A DNA stretch of 6,380 bases from the NCBI GenBank assembly GCA_003661865.1, contig QMWY01000066.1, positions 1 to 6,380 of the forward strand. Direction: 5' to 3'. Below, piece by piece: positions 3,524 to 6,380 of this stretch. Below the pieces are notes generated by a model. That model searched no databases and was not told the DNA's origin. It was given only the letters and a program-made list of their open reading frames with translations. The position numbers and the translations under genes are program-made. Source of the DNA: Thermoprotei archaeon (lineage in GTDB: Archaea > Thermoproteota > Thermoprotei_A > Sulfolobales > Ignisphaeraceae). The stretch's first letter is position 1. Each line of letters starts with the position of its first letter.

Positions 3524-6380
3524 ACCTCCTCCACCTCCTCAGCCATGGTGCTGTGCGAGAGCCTCTCGCTATACCTCTTAGCAAGCCTATAGATTGCGTA
3601 ACCCACAGCAGCTAAGAACGCAACGACCGCTACCACAACGACGCCGCGCTCCCATGGAAATGCAGAGGCCTGGGCCGCGGATGTAGTGATCGGTGGAGGC
3701 CGAGCCACGTGCACAGCAAGCCTGAAGGGCACCCTATACACGTTGTTGTAGCTATCCCTGTAAACTAGATATAGCTCAACGCTGTCAGGGGACCTTGGGA
3801 CCCTTACGGATACCTTAAACGCGGTCTGGTCACCGGGGTCTACATCGCCTACGAACGTTGATGCGTTGACCCCACCTGCGTACACAAGAACCTCTAGGCG
3901 GTAGGCCGTCGACGAGCCGTAGTTTATCACCGTACCGCTAACGCTCAGGACCCCTCCCCTGTACTCAGCCCGCGTATCCGGCGTGATCCTCGGGTCGGCG
4001 AAAGGCTCTGAGATCAGCGAGATCGAGGTGTTGAAGCTCCTCCTGTACCCCAGCACATCGGTGTAAATCACAGCTACGCTGAAGACTAGGGTGCTTGCTG
4101 ATGAGGGTACGAAGCCGCCGCCCCCGCCATACCCGGCTGCGTATCCCCCTAGCGGGTTATAGACTATGGTGTAACTCAGGGTCACGGGGTGGTGGGGCTT
4201 GAGCATCGAGACGTACCTGGTGTTGTCGTAGACGAGGGCCGTTGGGCTCATCGGGGCTAGGGCCACATACACGTTGTATACAGGCGCCGCACCCACGTTC
4301 ACAAGCGTTAGGTTCAGTACGGCCCTACCACCAACGAACCTTACGCTGCTTGGGGTCCTGACCTCTATGATCCTCGACGAGCCTAGGAGGGGTATAGGTA
4401 TCGTGACCCTCACCCTACGCACGTTGCGCCACTGGTCTATGAACGTTAGGTAACCGGTCGCTATGTAGATCCCGGGCTTATCCGCGAGCACGTTGATGGG
4501 CACAATGAAAGTCACTAGGCTACCCTCAGATAGCATCGCCTGCTGCGTTGCCGCGGCCGCGCCCATAACCGATGCGAGCTGGGCCAGGAGCTGCTGCCGG
4601 GTGGGTGCCATGGCTACCGGTGTTGGTGCCGCGCCCATGCTGGAGGCAGGTATGCGTGCGCGGCTCCGGTTGTTGATCGAGCATGTGAAGCCCTTGGGCA
4701 GCTCTATCTCTAGGACTGCTCCGCGGATCTGCGGAAACACGTTGTTCCTGAACACCACGTAGAGAGGAGCTCCATAGCTCCCCGGCTCTGGCGAGTATCC
4801 GTACCACGACGCTGTTACGAGCTCGATGGCGTTCTCCAGGGAGTTCACCACGAGCTCTACGCGGTACCTATCCTCGAGCTTCAGCTGCGCACCTCCCGAT
4901 GAGGCTACGTAGCTCGCCCTGAGGATGGCGGTGTACCTCCCCGGCTTTACACTGCCGGATACGGTTACGGTGAAGCTCGCGTCGAAGCTCGCAAGGCTCT
5001 GCACAGGCCCGTCTACATAGGCCTTAGCTACCCTCCCATCCCTGCCGCGGAACCCTGGCGGAAGCTCTAGGACTAGCTCAATACCCCTCACCGGGTAGGG
5101 CAGCCTATTGGCGAGCCTAACGGTGAAGGTCGCATTCTCCGTCCCTGGGTATACGGGCCAGCTGTTCAGCCACCCACTCGATACGAGCTTCAGCCCCTGC
5201 TGCTCCGCACCAGCGAACCTATAGATCCTCACCGACCTGAGCCAGCTCCTAGACACCTCTACCAGGGCTCCGTAGCCCTGGAACGTGTACCGCAGCGATA
5301 CGTTGAGCAGTAGGCTCCCCAAGGAAGCGTCCCTCAGGTCTAGGTAAAGGGTTGCGCGGCACCACGCCCCAGGGGCGAGGGTATTGGCGCATGGAGCTGC
5401 TGCTGTAAGCGCCCTTACCGAGCTGTTGAGGATGCGCAGCTCTACGGAGACCCCCGTCGCCTGGTATCTCCCGCGGTTCAGCACCACGACCGTTAGCGGA
5501 GCCGATCGCGTGCCCGGCGTAGGCATCTGAGGCGCTGTGGTACCCCAGTACACCGCTAGGAGCTCGAGCCTAGGTACGTAGTCCTGAGGGCTATCTACAG
5601 CTATGGGTATAGCGAGCTCCTGGACCCCCCTAACAACAGCCCTTCCCACAGCCTCTAGGTACCTGATCCTCAGCGTGGCGTTGTGGACCCCAGGTTCAAC
5701 ACTCTTTGAGATGTCCACAGTTAGTACGAGTTCGCATCCCGCACCGCCAGCAACGCCACCTAGGCAGCTACCCCCAATACCCCTGAGCCTAAAGCCCTTT
5801 GGGAGTTCGGTGTCGACGCCTATCGAGGATATCCTTGCCGTGTGCCTATTGAGGAGCCTAATGGCTATGTCGACGCTACGGGCGCCGGGGAGGAGCGGGG
5901 CGGGATTGCCGCGGAACCGGGTTTCTAGCGCAGCGAGCGCGAAGGGTTTCTCCGGGACCCCCAGGCCCAGGGTTAGGTTAAACGTTCTCGTGGCCCTGTA
6001 GAACCCGTTACCAGTGGTTAGCACGGCCTCGACGATTAGGCTCAGCCTCAACACATTGCTGCTTGAGTTGATCACCAGGTCCTGTACCTGGGTAGTGAAC
6101 ACGTCTCCGTAGGAGACAGGGGTGGTGGAGGTCCAGATAGCTATGCTAGAACCATCCGCTCTCCTAACCCCGGGCGGGAGCATTGCCTTGACAACTAGGC
6201 TTACTATCCTATCCGCTGACCTGCTGAGAAACGTTGCGTAGAGCGAGACCCCCTCTCCACGCCTCTCGGTAAACCCGCCGATCCATCCAGCGTCCACGAG
6301 CGATAGGTTCAGCAACATCAACGTAACCTCTGTTGGGGCTAAGGCCATGCCCGTAGAGGTCGAGGTGAAGTACCTAGCAC
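3520..6380 (-). CDS. Large S-layer-type membrane-anchored surface protein with tandem Ig-like domains (COG1361/NEW3-like), 5' end outside window
   Basis: At least 942 residues from the ATG at 6348, but the frame stays open to base 6380 (ARYFTSTSTG precedes that Met) and the ATG has no Shine-Dalgarno site. The true start, and any signal peptide, therefore probably lie beyond the edge. Numbering is from that ATG. The protein is a chain of about seven beta-sandwich units of roughly 100-150 residues, near 1-130, 131-252, 258-380, 385-503, 507-655, 659-780 and 785-880. Several open with a strand such as LELLAVYWG, LKLVSSGWLN or IELVTASWYG and contain an LP.GF motif (182, 429, 550). Eleven N-glycosylation sequons fit a cell-surface location. 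After a Pro/Thr/Ala linker there is one TM helix (about 901-921) followed by a basic stretch and an acidic tail ending EEVEEV, so the bulk is outside. The stop overlaps the permease start, suggesting it is that permease's extracellular partner. Sequence-level homology is weak in this class; the exact role is inferred. Confidence 0.8.
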   Translation of the reverse strand, partial: ARYFTSTSTGMALAPTEVTLMLLNLSLVDAGWIGGFTERRGEGVSLYATFLSRSADRIVSLVVKAMLPPGVRRADGSSIAIWTSTTPVSYGDVFTTQVQDLVINSSSNVLRLSLIVEAVLTTGNGFYRATRTFNLTLGLGVPEKPFALAALETRFRGNPAPLLPGARSVDIAIRLLNRHTARISSIGVDTELPKGFRLRGIGGSCLGGVAGGAGCELVLTVDISKSVEPGVHNATLRIRYLEAVGRAVVRGVQELAIPIAVDSPQDYVPRLELLAVYWGTTAPQMPTPGTRSAPLTVVVLNRGRYQATGVSVELRILNSSVRALTAAAPCANTLAPGAWCRATLYLDLRDASLGSLLLNVSLRYTFQGYGALVEVSRSWLRSVRIYRFAGAEQQGLKLVSSGWLNSWPVYPGTENATFTVRLANRLPYPVRGIELVLELPPGFRGRDGRVAKAYVDGPVQSLASFDASFTVTVSGSVKPGRYTAILRASYVASSGGAQLKLEDRYRVELVVNSLENAIELVTASWYGYSPEPGSYGAPLYVVFRNNVFPQIRGAVLEIELPKGFTCSINNRSRARIPASSMGAAPTPVAMAPTRQQLLAQLASVMGAAAATQQAMLSEGSLVTFIVPINVLADKPGIYIATGYLTFIDQWRNVRRVRVTIPIPLLGSSRIIEVRTPSSVRFVGGRAVLNLTLVNVGAAPVYNVYVALAPMSPTALVYDNTRYVSMLKPHHPVTLSYTIVYNPLGGYAAGYGGGGGFVPSSASTLVFSVAVIYTDVLGYRRSFNTSISLISEPFADPRITPDTRAEYRGGVLSVSGTVINYGSSTAYRLEVLVYAGGVNASTFVGDVDPGDQTAFKVSVRVPRSPDSVELYLVYRDSYNNVYRVPFRLAVHVARPPPITTSAAQASAFPWERGVVVVAVVAFLAAVGYAIYRLAKRYSERLSHSTMAEEVEEV
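3532..3538 (-). promoter_or_regulatory. Shine-Dalgarno site of the permease gene, inside the upstream gene
   Basis: GGAGGTG on the - strand lies 8 nt before the GTG start at 3523, within the last codons of the surface-protein gene. It is the first half of a direct repeat (GAGGAGGTG twice, 3540-3523) that also encodes the C-terminal EEVEEV. The second copy is too close to the start to act as its binding site. Confidence 0.6.

Noticed and set aside
4519..4807. Opposing reading frames over the Ala-rich part of the surface protein (4493-4762 + and 4526-4807 -)
   Set aside because: Composition artefacts of the GC-rich, Ala-coding insertion; the main frame runs through without interruption and fits the repeats on both sides.

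Overview
The window reads as a stretch of a GC-rich archaeal chromosome, most likely a hyperthermophilic crenarchaeon (Thermoproteota). Pointers are the C-terminal half of a diphthamide-synthesis enzyme (an archaeal/eukaryotic pathway), heavy use of AGG, ATA and CTC codons, GTG and TTG starts, Shine-Dalgarno sites of the archaeal GAGGTGATC type, and a large S-layer-type surface protein. The exact order cannot be settled from the sequence alone. Coding density is very high and I see no RNA genes, mobile elements or CRISPR.

Layout: (1) positions 1-339 on the + strand hold the 3' part of a Dph6-like diphthine-ammonia ligase gene whose 5' end lies outside the window. (2) Everything else is on the - strand and reads from right to left as one probable four-gene operon. 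First comes a very large surface protein with several Ig-like COG1361/NEW3-type domains and a C-terminal membrane anchor; its frame is still open at the right edge. Next is an FtsX/MacB-type ABC permease that overlaps it by 4 nt. After about 77 nt comes a periplasmic-binding-protein-fold (BtuF/FhuD-like) protein without a signal peptide. Last, 2 nt further on, is an amidohydrolase-fold protein. The final gene converges on the dph6-like gene and overlaps its 3' end by 54 nt.

How they may work together: a membrane-anchored, Ig-like-domain extracellular protein next to an FtsX-family permease suggests a MacB-type mechanotransmission or export system in which the surface protein is the extracytoplasmic partner. 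No ABC ATPase (no Walker A motif) is encoded here, so it must lie outside the window. The two downstream proteins appear cytoplasmic and are not obvious parts of such a machine.

Three observations stand out. The amidohydrolase-fold protein keeps the family framework but seems to have lost every metal ligand, so it looks like a pseudoenzyme. The BtuF-like gene has family-conserved coding sequence upstream of its first canonical start, preceded by a 10-nt Shine-Dalgarno match whose only well-placed codon is ATT. Two repeats of the surface protein carry a cysteine pair with identical spacing.
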